Assembly (NCBI RefSeq): GCF_003201285.1
Contig: NZ_QICS01000006.1
Location: forward strand, 62,001 to 126,000
DNA from: Lachnotalea glycerini
Lineage (GTDB): Bacteria > Bacillota > Clostridia > Lachnospirales > Lachnospiraceae
Reading direction: 5' to 3'
Length of the DNA stretch: 64,000 bases
The notes under the pieces were generated by a model. The model was not told the origin of the DNA and searched no databases. It worked only from the letters and a program-made list of their open reading frames with translations. Positions 1 through 7,572 of the stretch are shown here, piece by piece (position 1 is the first letter of the stretch; the number at the start of each line of letters is the position of its first letter). A program made the translations under genes and the position numbers.

Positions 1-2
1 TC

Positions 3-404
3 GTTGGATCAAACCATCCCTCTTATGGAGCAAAAAGCGTAGATGTACAGTTGATTTACAGAATGAAATTACTATGTAATTATGAAGAACACTATTCTTT
101 AATCCATCACATTGGACATATAAAAGAAGATACTCCATTAAAAAATGAGACTTTTTTAATGTCAATCACCAATAGTGATTACTTTATGGATTACATGCTT
201 AAAAATACAGATTATGGATGTCTTTGCAGTGATATTAATAGTTGTGGCAAAAGAGAAAGAGGGATACATAAAATTCCGGTTTCTCTTGGTAATCAAAATA
301 TTGCATTTGGATATGTGAAACGAAAAAATGATGAACTTGAGAAAATACCAGCCGATTTTCTAGCTTTCTTAAAACAAAAACTACAGGATGAAAAAGAGTC
401 TTAG
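3..404 (+). CDS. LysR-type regulator, C-terminal part (cut by window edge)
   Basis: The reading frame is open from the first bases of the window to a TAG at 402-404, so only about 133 C-terminal residues are visible and the start lies outside. A TTG at 51 is in frame but has no ribosome binding site. The visible part resembles the effector-binding domain end of LysR regulators: a stretch around DYGCLCSDIN followed by beta strands with IAFGYVKRKND and a final helix ending in FLAFLKQKL, the usual close of this family. No DNA-binding domain is visible. Its target is unknown; a terminator follows, so it is not cotranscribed with the agr-type genes downstream. Family assignment is moderate because only the tail is present. 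Confidence 0.55.
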   Translation, partial: VGSNHPSYGAKSVDVQLIYRMKLLCNYEEHYSLIHHIGHIKEDTPLKNETFLMSITNSDYFMDYMLKNTDYGCLCSDINSCGKRERGIHKIPVSLGNQNIAFGYVKRKNDELEKIPADFLAFLKQKLQDEKES

Positions 405-472
405 AGTTGGTTTTAATACTGTAAGGATAAGGTGAACAAAGAGTAATTTAGCACCATAAAATAAATATAAAA

Positions 473-522
473 AGACTTAAATTCTATTTAGAAATTTCTA
501 ATTAAGAATTTAGGTCTTTTTT
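473..522 (+). terminator. Rho-independent terminator after LysR fragment
   Basis: Arms AGACTTAAATTCT (473-485) and AGAATTTAGGTCT (505-517) pair with one G-U, followed by a T run. It separates the LysR gene from the agr-type regulator. Confidence 0.75.
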
Positions 523-593
523 GTCGTATTATTACCATTTATAGGGAAAACAAGTTTTTAGATTGGTAATTAGCATTTATTTTAAAAATAAAG

Positions 594-622
594 TTGATTT
601 ATCAAAAACATGTCTATAGAAT
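594..622 (+). promoter_or_regulatory. Probable sigma-A promoter of the agrA/agrC-like pair
   Basis: TTGATT (594-599) and TAGAAT (617-622) are 17 bp apart, followed 33 bp later by the agrA-like start with an AGGAGG ribosome binding site. No VirR-box-like repeat was found here, so the regulator pair may be constitutive. Confidence 0.5.
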
Positions 623-655
623 AAGAAGTATTGAGGTCTGTTTAGGAGGTTATAA

Positions 656-1399
656 ATGTTTACAATTGCTATTTGTGATAACAATAAAAAGGATTCCTTA
701 AAAATTGAAACTATAGTGAAAAACTATATGGATACCAAATTGATTCCTTTTCGAATGAATACCTTTAAATCAGGAGAAGAATTGCTTGATTTTCACGACA
801 AATTTGACTTAGTATTTCTTGATATTGCGATGGATGGAATGAATGGTATTCAGGCTGGCAAAAAGCTGCGTGAAATAAATCGAAATGTCAAAATAGTATA
901 TACTACCAGCTATCATCAATACTGTATACAAGCTTTAAATAATGTGCATGCTTTTGCGTATTTGGAAAAACCGATTTCAAAGGTTAAGGCACAGCTTCAG
1001 CTAGACGAAGTGTTACGTTGTATTCAGCAAGAAAATGAGAAAGTGGAAATAGTAAAATTTGAAATAGTAGAAATTACAGGGGAGGGAAGATTAGAAAGTA
1101 AAATTAAAAATTTTTATGTAAATGATATTTATTATTTTGAATATATCAATAGAAAAATAAAAATAAAGCTCGAATATGAGGAATATTTCTTTATTGACAG
1201 AATGAAAGAGTTAGCAGAAAAAATGCAGGATCATAATTTCGAAATATGCCATCAGTGTTTTCTGATTAATTTATCACATATTAAAAAAATTAAAGGTTAT
1301 GAGGTTTTTCTTGATAACAATGAAAAACTTCCTGTATCGCAGAAAAAATCAGCAGATTTCAGAAAGAAATTGAACAAATTTATTCAGAGCAGTATATAG
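656..1399 (+). CDS. agrA: LytTR-family response regulator (AgrA/VirR-like)
   Basis: A 247-residue cytoplasmic response regulator. Residues 1-120 form a receiver domain: acidic pocket near Cys7-Asp8, phosphoacceptor Asp56 in VFLDIAM, a Thr/Ser region near TTSYH, and the Lys of YLEKPIS. Residues 140-245 are a LytTR DNA-binding domain, with KIKNFYVNDIYYFEY at its start and FEICHQCFLINLSHI before the last strands. LytTR proteins such as AgrA and VirR bind paired 9-12 bp direct repeats next to the -35 region. The histidine kinase gene starts 8 bp after the stop codon, so the pair forms one operon. The likely target is the twin repeat at 2771-2801 in front of the acetone operon; this link is inference. 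The symbol is by family, not proven orthology. Confidence 0.85.
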   Translation: MFTIAICDNNKKDSLKIETIVKNYMDTKLIPFRMNTFKSGEELLDFHDKFDLVFLDIAMDGMNGIQAGKKLREINRNVKIVYTTSYHQYCIQALNNVHAFAYLEKPISKVKAQLQLDEVLRCIQQENEKVEIVKFEIVEITGEGRLESKIKNFYVNDIYYFEYINRKIKIKLEYEEYFFIDRMKELAEKMQDHNFEICHQCFLINLSHIKKIKGYEVFLDNNEKLPVSQKKSADFRKKLNKFIQSSI

Positions 1400-1407
1400 G
1401 AGAAGAA

Positions 1408-2718
1408 ATGGAAAATTATATTATTTTTATATTTGGAACCATTGTCTCATGCCTTGTTAATGGCATTATACTATTTCAATTTATTGAAGAAAGGAATGAA
1501 AGAATATATGACAATAATAAGTTGTATGTATTGATTAAAATGGGATTATGCGTTTTGATTGGCTGCATTAATGTAATCGAAATGCCAATTATAAATATAG
1601 CAAGTTGGATTATATTGTTTAGTGCTGTAAATATAATTTTGTATGAGAATACAAATAGAAAATTGATTTCTCGTCTATTAGAGGTACCAGTATTGATTCT
1701 CATATTGTCAATCTGTGAAACAGTCGGGGTGGTGATACTTGAGTTTATTTTATGGAAATTTAAAATTAATTATTTTCAGTCAATTATGATAGAAAGTGTT
1801 GAAACAACCTTTTCCAAATTATTTGTTCTTATCTTTTATTATTTAGTAATTTCAAGATTATGGAAAGATGAATCAATACGAATGTTTACAAGAACACAAT
1901 TTTGGATAGAGTTCATTATCATTTTATTCAGTGTTGCCAATTTGGCAGTAATTATAACTGTTTTATCAAAATTAACAAATCGAACAGAACATATATTATT
2001 ACTAGTAAATATGGGATTTATTTTATTTGCTGACTTATACTTTCTATATTTCGCAAGATTCGCCGAGGAATATAATCAACTTAGGGTTAAGCTAAAACTT
2101 TTAGAGCAGCAGTCCTTACTGCAATATGAATATTATGCGAAGCAGGAAGAAAAGTATAATGAATCTGTAAAAATTCTACATGATGTAAATAAGCATCTTA
2201 CAATGATAGAGAGTATGTATCAGACAAAAGAAGACGAGATTGCGATTACTTATACACAGGAAATCAGTCGAATACTTTTGCCGCTTGCATTGGAGGAATA
2301 TACAAATAATCCAATATTAAACGTTTTACTGAATGATAAAAAGAAAACTGCTAATATTAGAAATATTCAATTTGATTTAGAAATAGGCAGCGTCGATCTT
2401 AGCTTTATGGAACCAATTGAAGTAACTACAATTTTCGGAAATTTACTGGATAATGCGATTGAGGCCTGTTATTTGGTTGCAGATAACAAAATGATAGGGA
2501 TGAAATTAGATACATATAATGATTTTATTGTGATCAATATCAAGAACAGCTCCGTGTTGATTGAAAAATGGCATCGCGGGAAGCCGGTATCAATAAAAGG
2601 TAAAAATCATGGAATTGGTTTGCTTAATGTCGAAAACGTTATCAAGAAATACAATGGGAGTATGGTTTTAGAGGAAAATGGAGGAATATTTAGTTGTAAA
2701 ATAATTTTCAATCAATAA
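1408..2718 (+). CDS. agrC: AgrC-like peptide-sensing histidine kinase
   Basis: A 436-residue sensor kinase. About the first 210 residues are hydrophobic, with roughly six membrane segments, as in AgrC/ComD receptors for cyclic peptides. A coiled coil (KLKLLEQQSLLQYEYY) leads to the dimerisation helix with the phosphoacceptor His in HDVNKHL. The GHKL ATPase domain follows, with an N box NLLDNAIEAC and a G box GHGIGLLNVENVIKKYNG. These motif variants are typical of the HPK10 kinases that pair with LytTR regulators. The gene sits 8 bp behind the regulator and ends in a strong terminator. Its cognate signal is most likely the AgrD peptide encoded at 6456, 3.7 kb downstream, because no other agrD is in the window. 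Confidence 0.88.
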   Translation: MENYIIFIFGTIVSCLVNGIILFQFIEERNERIYDNNKLYVLIKMGLCVLIGCINVIEMPIINIASWIILFSAVNIILYENTNRKLISRLLEVPVLILILSICETVGVVILEFILWKFKINYFQSIMIESVETTFSKLFVLIFYYLVISRLWKDESIRMFTRTQFWIEFIIILFSVANLAVIITVLSKLTNRTEHILLLVNMGFILFADLYFLYFARFAEEYNQLRVKLKLLEQQSLLQYEYYAKQEEKYNESVKILHDVNKHLTMIESMYQTKEDEIAITYTQEISRILLPLALEEYTNNPILNVLLNDKKKTANIRNIQFDLEIGSVDLSFMEPIEVTTIFGNLLDNAIEACYLVADNKMIGMKLDTYNDFIVINIKNSSVLIEKWHRGKPVSIKGKNHGIGLLNVENVIKKYNGSMVLEENGGIFSCKIIFNQ

Positions 2719-2738
2719 ATTAATTATCATTATTTGTC

Positions 2739-2767
2739 GGGGCTAATGTATACATTAGCCCCTTTTT
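2739..2767 (+). terminator. Strong terminator after the kinase gene
   Basis: Perfect 10-bp arms GGGGCTAATG (2739-2748) and CATTAGCCCC (2753-2762) with a 4-base loop and TTTTT. It closes the regulator/kinase operon and insulates the acetone promoter. Confidence 0.95.
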
Positions 2768-2824
2768 CTGTCACTTATACATAAAAACTGTCAGTTATGC
2801 GACTTATGTTGAAAATAGTATAAA
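2768..2824 (+). promoter_or_regulatory. Twin VirR/AgrA-box-like direct repeat and promoter of the acetone-agrDB operon
   Basis: Two 13-bp near-identical direct repeats, CTGTCACTTATAC (2768-2780) and CTGTCAGTTATGC (2788-2800), lie exactly 20 bp apart. They contain TCACTTATACA and TCAGTTATGCG, which resemble the VirR box CCCAGTTNTNCAC and the AgrA half-site. A -10-like TATAAA lies at 2819-2824. The place of the -35 box falls in the second repeat and has no TTGACA-like sequence, as expected for a promoter that needs a LytTR activator. The repeat and spacing are directly visible; binding by the adjacent regulator is inferred. Confidence 0.65.
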
Positions 2825-2997
2825 AGAGTGGGAAAATACGACTGTGAATAAAAGAAAACAGGTTGTGCAGCCTGATTCGTTATTCATTTTACATAAATGC
2901 AACTGAGAATAAGAAAGCGATTCACTCGGCAGTTAAATCAATTAGCTGCCTGAGATGATAGCTAACACGCGATTCAAATGAAAGGAATGAATGTTTT
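2825..2997 (+). promoter_or_regulatory. Structured 5' leader of the thiolase operon
   Basis: About 165 untranslated bases separate the putative start of transcription from the thiolase ATG. Two hairpins are visible: CAGGTTG/CAGCCTG near 2862-2877, and one near 2927-2955 with GGCAG/CTGCC flanked by CTC and GAG. The octamer GCGATTCA occurs twice, just before the second hairpin and again just before the ribosome binding site. No known riboswitch class was recognised. Confidence 0.35.
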
Positions 2998-4182
2998 ATG
3001 AAAAAAGTAGCTTTGGTAAGCCCACTAAGAACTGCTGTTGGTTCTTTCAACGGAACTTTAGCATCCTTGAGTGCTCCTGAAATGGCAGCTGTGGTTATGA
3101 AAGAATGTCTCGGACAAAGTAATTTAGAAGGCTCATTGATTGATGAGGTTTATATGGGAAATGTACTTCAGGCTGGCATCGGTCAGAATCCTGCAAGACA
3201 AGCTGCATTAAAAGCAGGCATACCTATTGATATACCTGCTTCTACAATAAATACCGTTTGCGGTTCAGGACTTCATGCTGTTGCTTTGGCCTATAATTCT
3301 ATTTTGGCTGGTCAGGGTAGTGTCATGTTAGCCGGAGGTATGGAAAGTATGTCAAATGCACCATATTATTTAAGAAACGCAAGAAATGGCTATCGCCTTG
3401 GAAGTGGTGAATTAATAGATAGTTTAGTTACCGATGGTCTGACGTGTCCAATTAATAAGTATCATATGGGTATAACTGCAGAAAATGTTGCTGAAAAATA
3501 TAACATTACCAGACAAGAACAGGATGAGTTCTCATATGAAAGTCATAGGAAAGCAACAGAAGCAAAAAGCAAGAAAATATTTGAAAGTGAAATTGTTCCT
3601 GTTACTATAAAAAAGAAAAAAGAAGAAATTTGTTTTACTGAGGATGAGCACGTAAAGCCTCAAACCAATGTAGAAAAACTCTCTCACTTAAGAACCGTAT
3701 TTAAAGCAGACGGAACCGTAACGGCCGGAAATGCTTCAGGTATCAGTGATGGTGCTGCCGCAATGCTGGTTGTGTCAGAAGACAAATGTAAGGAGCATAA
3801 CTTAAAACCTGTAGCATTTATCAAAGGCTATTCCTTAGTGGGACTTGATCCTGCTTACATGGGTATGGGACCAGTTAAAGCGGTTTCTACGCTTCTTAAA
3901 AAGCAAGGATTAACAATAGATGATATTGATCTTTACGAGCTTAACGAAGCTTTTGCCGCACAATCTGTGGCAGTTGCAAAGGAGCTTGGAGTAAATACAA
4001 AGAAAGTAAACGTCAATGGAGGTGCAATTGCATTGGGACATCCTGTAGGTGCGAGTGGAGCAAGAATATTGGTTACATTGTTGCATGAAATGACAAGGAC
4101 CTCTGCACATTACGGCGTAGCAACCTTATGTATTGGAAGTGGCATGGGAATCGCCATGCTGGTAGAAAATGCATTAGTATAA
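2998..4182 (+). CDS. thlA: Acetyl-CoA acetyltransferase (thiolase)
   Basis: Condenses two acetyl-CoA to acetoacetyl-CoA in the cytoplasm. The 394-residue length is standard for biosynthetic thiolases. The catalytic residues fall at the family positions: nucleophile Cys88 in TVCGSG, His348 in LGHPVGASG, and Cys378 in LCIGSGMG. The N-terminus matches the usual start ([15 protein letters not shown]). The start is preceded by AAAGGAA. It is the first gene of a unit that continues with acetoacetate decarboxylase and CoA-transferase, so here it most likely supplies acetoacetyl-CoA for acetone or acetoacetate formation rather than beta-oxidation. The VirR-box-like promoter lies upstream. There is an 88-bp gap without a terminator before the decarboxylase gene. 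Confidence 0.95.
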   Translation: MKKVALVSPLRTAVGSFNGTLASLSAPEMAAVVMKECLGQSNLEGSLIDEVYMGNVLQAGIGQNPARQAALKAGIPIDIPASTINTVCGSGLHAVALAYNSILAGQGSVMLAGGMESMSNAPYYLRNARNGYRLGSGELIDSLVTDGLTCPINKYHMGITAENVAEKYNITRQEQDEFSYESHRKATEAKSKKIFESEIVPVTIKKKKEEICFTEDEHVKPQTNVEKLSHLRTVFKADGTVTAGNASGISDGAAAMLVVSEDKCKEHNLKPVAFIKGYSLVGLDPAYMGMGPVKAVSTLLKKQGLTIDDIDLYELNEAFAAQSVAVAKELGVNTKKVNVNGGAIALGHPVGASGARILVTLLHEMTRTSAHYGVATLCIGSGMGIAMLVENALV

Positions 4183-4276
4183 TTAAAATAAAACGATAGT
4201 ATTATAAAATTTATATTATGCCCTTAAAATAGACCCAATCAATAGAAACGAAAATTACATAGAAAGGAAGATGTTT

Positions 4277-5017
4277 ATGACACAAGAGGAAGTTCTACTA
4301 TTACAATCAATGCCAGCAGCGAGCCCAAGCTATGGCAGACCACCTTGTCGTTTTATAAACAGAGAATTTTTTACGATACGATATGAATCAGATCCGGCGG
4401 CAATCAGACAAGCAGTACCAGAACCACTCCAGCCGGATGGTAGTAACACTGTTTTATATGAATGGATTAAAATGCCAGATTCTTCTGGTCTTGGAAGCTA
4501 TGAAGAGAGCGGAATTGTAATTCCGTGTACCTTTCATAATGAACCTTGTAATTTCACAGCTCAAATGTATTTAGATAACGGCCCTGCCATTTTAGGAGGA
4601 CGAGAAATATGGGGTTTTCCTAAAAAATGGGGCAGACCTTGTCTCGAAGTAGAAGAAACAGAAACGCTAACAGGTAAATTATTTTATAATAACATCATGG
4701 TTGCTATGGGCACAATGCCTTTCAAATATAACATATTAAATCAAGAAGAAATTGCAAAAACCATAGCAAAGACACAAATCAACTTAAAATTAATTCCAGA
4801 TGTGGATGGTAGTCCTAAAATTGCACAGCTCGTAGCCTATAATCTGGAAGACATAACGGTAAAAGGTGCTTGGTCGGGAGCGGCCAGACTGAGTCTGACA
4901 CCCCATGTCAATGCTCCGGTGGCGGATTTGCCAGTAAAAGCCTGCATTGAAGGAAGACACTTTATCGCAGATTTAACGTTACCTTATGCAAATGTAATCC
5001 ATGATTATTTAAAATAA
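4277..5017 (+). CDS. adc: Acetoacetate decarboxylase
   Basis: Decarboxylates acetoacetate to acetone and CO2 through a Schiff base. The key motif REIWGFPKKWG holds the adjacent lysines (Lys116-Lys117 from this start) that correspond to the nucleophile Lys115 and neighbouring Lys116 of the Clostridium acetobutylicum enzyme. Length, 246 residues, fits the family. An ATG at 4271 is also in frame, but the ribosome binding site AAAGGAAG ends directly against it, so the ATG at 4277 is preferred. Thiolase is upstream and the CoA-transferase genes start within 20 bp downstream, the gene set of the clostridial acetone pathway. Other members of this superfamily have other substrates, but the neighbours make the classical role likely. 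Confidence 0.93.
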   Translation: MTQEEVLLLQSMPAASPSYGRPPCRFINREFFTIRYESDPAAIRQAVPEPLQPDGSNTVLYEWIKMPDSSGLGSYEESGIVIPCTFHNEPCNFTAQMYLDNGPAILGGREIWGFPKKWGRPCLEVEETETLTGKLFYNNIMVAMGTMPFKYNILNQEEIAKTIAKTQINLKLIPDVDGSPKIAQLVAYNLEDITVKGAWSGAARLSLTPHVNAPVADLPVKACIEGRHFIADLTLPYANVIHDYLK

Positions 5018-5035
5018 TGCGAAGGAGGCATGACA

Positions 5036-5692
5036 ATGAAAAATAAAATAACATCAGCACAAGAAGCAATCAGTATGATTAAAGATGGAGATTCCATCAT
5101 GGTCGGAGGATTTCTGACAGGAGGTCATCCGGAACATTTAGTTGCAGCTCTTTTAAACGAAAATTCGGCTGGCAACCTTACAATTATATCAAATGATACA
5201 GGTACACAGGAGCTATCCATTTTTCAGCTTGTAAAAAGTGGAAGAGTAAAGCGGATATTTGCATCCTATATCGGCTCCAATCCGGAAACCGGTAGATTGC
5301 TTATGACCAAAGAAGCAACCGTACAGCTCTTTCCACAGGGTACACTTGCAGAAAAAATACGTGCAGGCGGAGCAGGCCTTGGCGGCTTTTTAACACCTGT
5401 AGGTGTAGGTACTATTGTAGAAGAGGATAAGAGAAAGATTGAAATTGACAACAAAGAATATTTACTAGAAATGCCATTGAAAGCCAATGTAGCTTTAATC
5501 AAAGCACATATGGCTGATGAAACAGGAAATCTTGTTATTAATGGTTCATCAAGAAACTTTAATATTGTTATGGCCACAGCTGCTGATTATGTTATAGCAG
5601 AAGTTGATGAATATGTAAAGGCAGGAGAAATTGACCCAAATCATGTCAATGTACCCGGAATATTTGTAAATGCTATTGTAAAGGTGGGATAA
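5036..5692 (+). CDS. ctfA: Acetate/butyrate:acetoacetyl-CoA CoA-transferase, subunit A
   Basis: The alpha subunit (218 residues) of a heteromeric family I CoA-transferase that moves CoA from acetoacetyl-CoA to acetate or butyrate and releases acetoacetate for the decarboxylase. It shows the SIMVGGFLTGGHPE CoA-binding loop, the glycine-rich GAGLGGFLTPVGVGT stretch, and the C-terminal YVIAEVDEYVKAGEIDPN seen in AtoD/ScoA/CtfA. An ATG at 5030 directly abuts the ribosome binding site AAGGAGG (5022-5028), so the ATG at 5036, with 7-base spacing, is taken as the start. The beta subunit gene follows after 4 bp. The acid cosubstrate cannot be read from sequence. Confidence 0.93.
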   Translation: MKNKITSAQEAISMIKDGDSIMVGGFLTGGHPEHLVAALLNENSAGNLTIISNDTGTQELSIFQLVKSGRVKRIFASYIGSNPETGRLLMTKEATVQLFPQGTLAEKIRAGGAGLGGFLTPVGVGTIVEEDKRKIEIDNKEYLLEMPLKANVALIKAHMADETGNLVINGSSRNFNIVMATAADYVIAEVDEYVKAGEIDPNHVNVPGIFVNAIVKVG

Positions 5693-5696
5693 GAGT

Positions 5697-6353
5697 ATGG
5701 AAAATAGAGAATTTATTGCAAAAAGAATTGCTAAGGAGCTTAAGGACGGAGATGTTGTAAACCTTGGTATCGGAATGCCTACAATGGTTGCAAATTATAT
5801 ACCAAAGGATGTCAACGTAATGCTACAGGCTGAAAATGGTATATTAGGAGTAGGTCCAAAGGCAGGTGAAGGAGAACAAAAGAGTGACTGCATTGATGCC
5901 GGTGGAAATTATGTTACAACAGTGAAAGGAACCAGTTTTTTTGACAGTTCATTTTCGTTTTGTATCATCCGCGGCGGACATGTAGATATTACCGTATTGG
6001 GAGCTTTGGAAGTTGACGAGGAAGGAAATGTAGCAAATTGGATGATTCCAGGTAAAAAAGTGCCGGGAATGGGCGGTGCTATGGATTTAGTTGTTGGAGC
6101 TAAGAAAGTAATTTTAGCTATGGAGCATGTAAATAAAAACGGTGCTCCTAAGATTGTTAAAAAATGCCGACTTCCGCTAACAGCAGTCAATGTTGCAAGA
6201 ACTATCGTAACAGAAATGGCAGTCATCGATGTAGTTCCGAAAAAAGGACTAGTGTTAAAGGAAATTGCTCCTGGTCTGACAGTGGAAGATGTTCAAAATG
6301 CAACAGAAGCAAAGCTTATCATTTCACCTGATTTAAAAGTTATGGAAGTTTAG
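5697..6353 (+). CDS. ctfB: Acetate/butyrate:acetoacetyl-CoA CoA-transferase, subunit B
   Basis: The beta subunit (218 residues) carries the catalytic glutamate, Glu46 in QAENGILG, that forms the enzyme-CoA thioester. Other family hallmarks are VVNLGIGMPTMVANYIP near the N-terminus, the FFDSSFSFCIIRGGHVDITVLGA region and MGGAMDLVVGAKKV. The start is 4 bp behind subunit A, implying translational coupling. After this gene there is a 102-bp spacer with no convincing terminator (only a T-tail-free hairpin around 6378-6394) before the AgrD precursor gene, so cotranscription with agrDB is possible. Confidence 0.94.
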   Translation: MENREFIAKRIAKELKDGDVVNLGIGMPTMVANYIPKDVNVMLQAENGILGVGPKAGEGEQKSDCIDAGGNYVTTVKGTSFFDSSFSFCIIRGGHVDITVLGALEVDEEGNVANWMIPGKKVPGMGGAMDLVVGAKKVILAMEHVNKNGAPKIVKKCRLPLTAVNVARTIVTEMAVIDVVPKKGLVLKEIAPGLTVEDVQNATEAKLIISPDLKVMEV

Positions 6354-6455
6354 TCTTAATTACTAATTTTTTTTAAAGTTTTTATCATAAAAACATATTT
6401 GAAGCATATATTATATTGTAAGACAAACATTATTATCAAAAATGGAGGAATTATT

Positions 6456-6602
6456 ATGAGAGAACAATTAAAAAAAGTATCAATGGATGTAGCATCAAAG
6501 ATAATTTTAAATTCAGCCCAAAAGGAGGTTAATTCTGCTTGCTTTTTCCTTGGATATCAACCACAAATTCCAAAAGCAGCAAAAAAATTGAGAAAATTCT
6601 AA
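6456..6602 (+). CDS. agrD: AgrD-type cyclic lactone autoinducer precursor
   Basis: A 48-residue precursor of a quorum-sensing peptide. It has an amphipathic N-terminal helix with lysines (residues 1-24), a central signal region NSACFFLG, and a conserved tail beginning YQPQIP and ending in basic KKLRKF. The single cysteine, Cys29, is the expected thiolactone donor. Compared with the known Clostridioides difficile arrangement STCPWII followed by HQPKVP, the ring here would be Cys-Phe-Phe-Leu-Gly with a short SA or NSA tail. An in-frame ATG at 6399 has no ribosome binding site; the ATG at 6456 is preceded by TGGAGGA at 8-base spacing. The AgrB-like processing enzyme starts 12 bp downstream. Exact signal boundaries are inference. 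Confidence 0.9.
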   Translation: MREQLKKVSMDVASKIILNSAQKEVNSACFFLGYQPQIPKAAKKLRKF

Positions 6603-6614
6603 GGAATAGCTAGA

Positions 6615-7235
6615 ATGTTTAAGTGGAAAGAATACATAATCGATAAGCTTATATTGTATAAAGTTATTCCGCAAGAGGAGGCAGATGTATACCAATTTGG
6701 GCTTGATTGCTTGAGTCTAAAGCTGCTCCACTGTATATCCTATCTGCTGATTGCTGTTTGCTTAAAGCTGTTACCTGAATTAATCATAATAGCATGTGTT
6801 TTAATTCCCTTAAGAAGGAATGCAGGCGGCTATCATGCTAGGACAAGACTAGGATGCTATTTGTTTTCCTGTTGCTTTGTTTTCTTTATATTGGTTGTTT
6901 CTGCAATAAATATGAATCAAAATGTGTGGTGGAGTGCATTTGTTTTATCCAATGTAATTATTTTCAGCTTGTGCCCTTTAGATAATGAAAATAAAAAGTT
7001 GGATTTAAATGAAAGAAAGCATTTTAGAAAGAAAGCATTATATATTCTTTTGTCGGCTGATTTTGGCAGTATAATATTGACCATGCTTCATTTATATCAT
7101 GTAAGAAATCTGGTAATATGCGGAATTAGTGCAGCAGCGCTATTATTGGTATTGCATAAGATATCAGATTTATGGAATCGAAAAGCAATTGATGAATTCA
7201 TCAATGTGCTATTACAAAAATCAAGAGATTTTTAG
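6615..7235 (+). CDS. agrB: AgrB-like peptide-processing and export membrane protease
   Basis: A 206-residue integral membrane cysteine protease that cuts the AgrD tail and helps cyclise the peptide. The signature RRNAGGYHARTRLGC gives catalytic His74 and Cys81, seven residues apart as in staphylococcal AgrB. Four to six hydrophobic segments follow the catalytic region and precede it (for example LLHCISYLLIAVCLKLL and LFSCCFVFFILVVSAI). It stands directly behind agrD and is the last gene before a strong terminator, so agrD-agrB close the transcription unit that may begin at the thiolase promoter. The order D-B, and the position far from the receptor genes, differ from the staphylococcal BDCA layout. 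Confidence 0.92.
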   Translation: MFKWKEYIIDKLILYKVIPQEEADVYQFGLDCLSLKLLHCISYLLIAVCLKLLPELIIIACVLIPLRRNAGGYHARTRLGCYLFSCCFVFFILVVSAINMNQNVWWSAFVLSNVIIFSLCPLDNENKKLDLNERKHFRKKALYILLSADFGSIILTMLHLYHVRNLVICGISAAALLLVLHKISDLWNRKAIDEFINVLLQKSRDF

Positions 7236-7238
7236 AGG

Positions 7239-7264
7239 CATCGCTCGAAAGAGCGATGTTTTTT
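7239..7264 (+). terminator. Terminator after agrB
   Basis: CATCGCTC (7239-7246), loop GAAA, GAGCGATG (7251-7258), then six T. It is the first strong terminator after the one at 2739-2767, consistent with a single thiolase-to-agrB transcript. Confidence 0.95.
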
Positions 7265-7572
7265 CATATCATAAAAAATACCTTGTTGTGGTAACGTAAA
7301 AAGGTATTGAATCCTATGAAATAAAACACAATGCACACGAATGCAAGAGGAAAATGTCACTGCGTGACAGCATTCGGCGCGAAAGTGCCTGCAAGAGACA
7401 CTTTTTATTACATAGAAAAGACCTACATATATAACAATTGTTTATTCTAATCTATATAAAATATTTATCAATTATAACAAAATTATCAATTGGATTTCTA
7501 GCAAAAATAGAATTATAATATGGCTATGTTAGAAAATTAACGATCAATAATTGATAAAAAGGAGAACGGAAT
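7265..7572 (+). promoter_or_regulatory. Intergenic region with TTATCAATT repeats before the hydroaromatic island
   Basis: The left half holds a small hairpin GTCAC-TGC-GTGAC (7356-7368) and a weak terminator-like hairpin AAAGTG/CACTTT with T tail (7382-7406). The right half holds TTATCAATT twice in direct orientation (7465-7473, 7483-7491) and once inverted as AATTGATAA (7549-7557), just in front of the ribosome binding site of the next gene. Such repeats could be LysR or other regulator sites. No RNA class was recognised. Confidence 0.4.

Noticed and set aside
6378-6394. Terminator between ctfB and agrD
   Set aside because: GTTTTTAT/ATAAAAAC-like inverted repeat is AT-only and has no T tail, so it would not stop transcription efficiently.
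6399-6455. Longer AgrD precursor starting at 6399
   Set aside because: The extension contains a second Cys and no amphipathic helix, and the GGAGG site lies before 6456.
7340-7410. Short repeated TGCAAGAG and hairpins after agrB as a possible mobile element or CRISPR-like array
   Set aside because: Only two copies of an octamer, no regular spacers and no transposase; treated as ordinary spacer hairpins.
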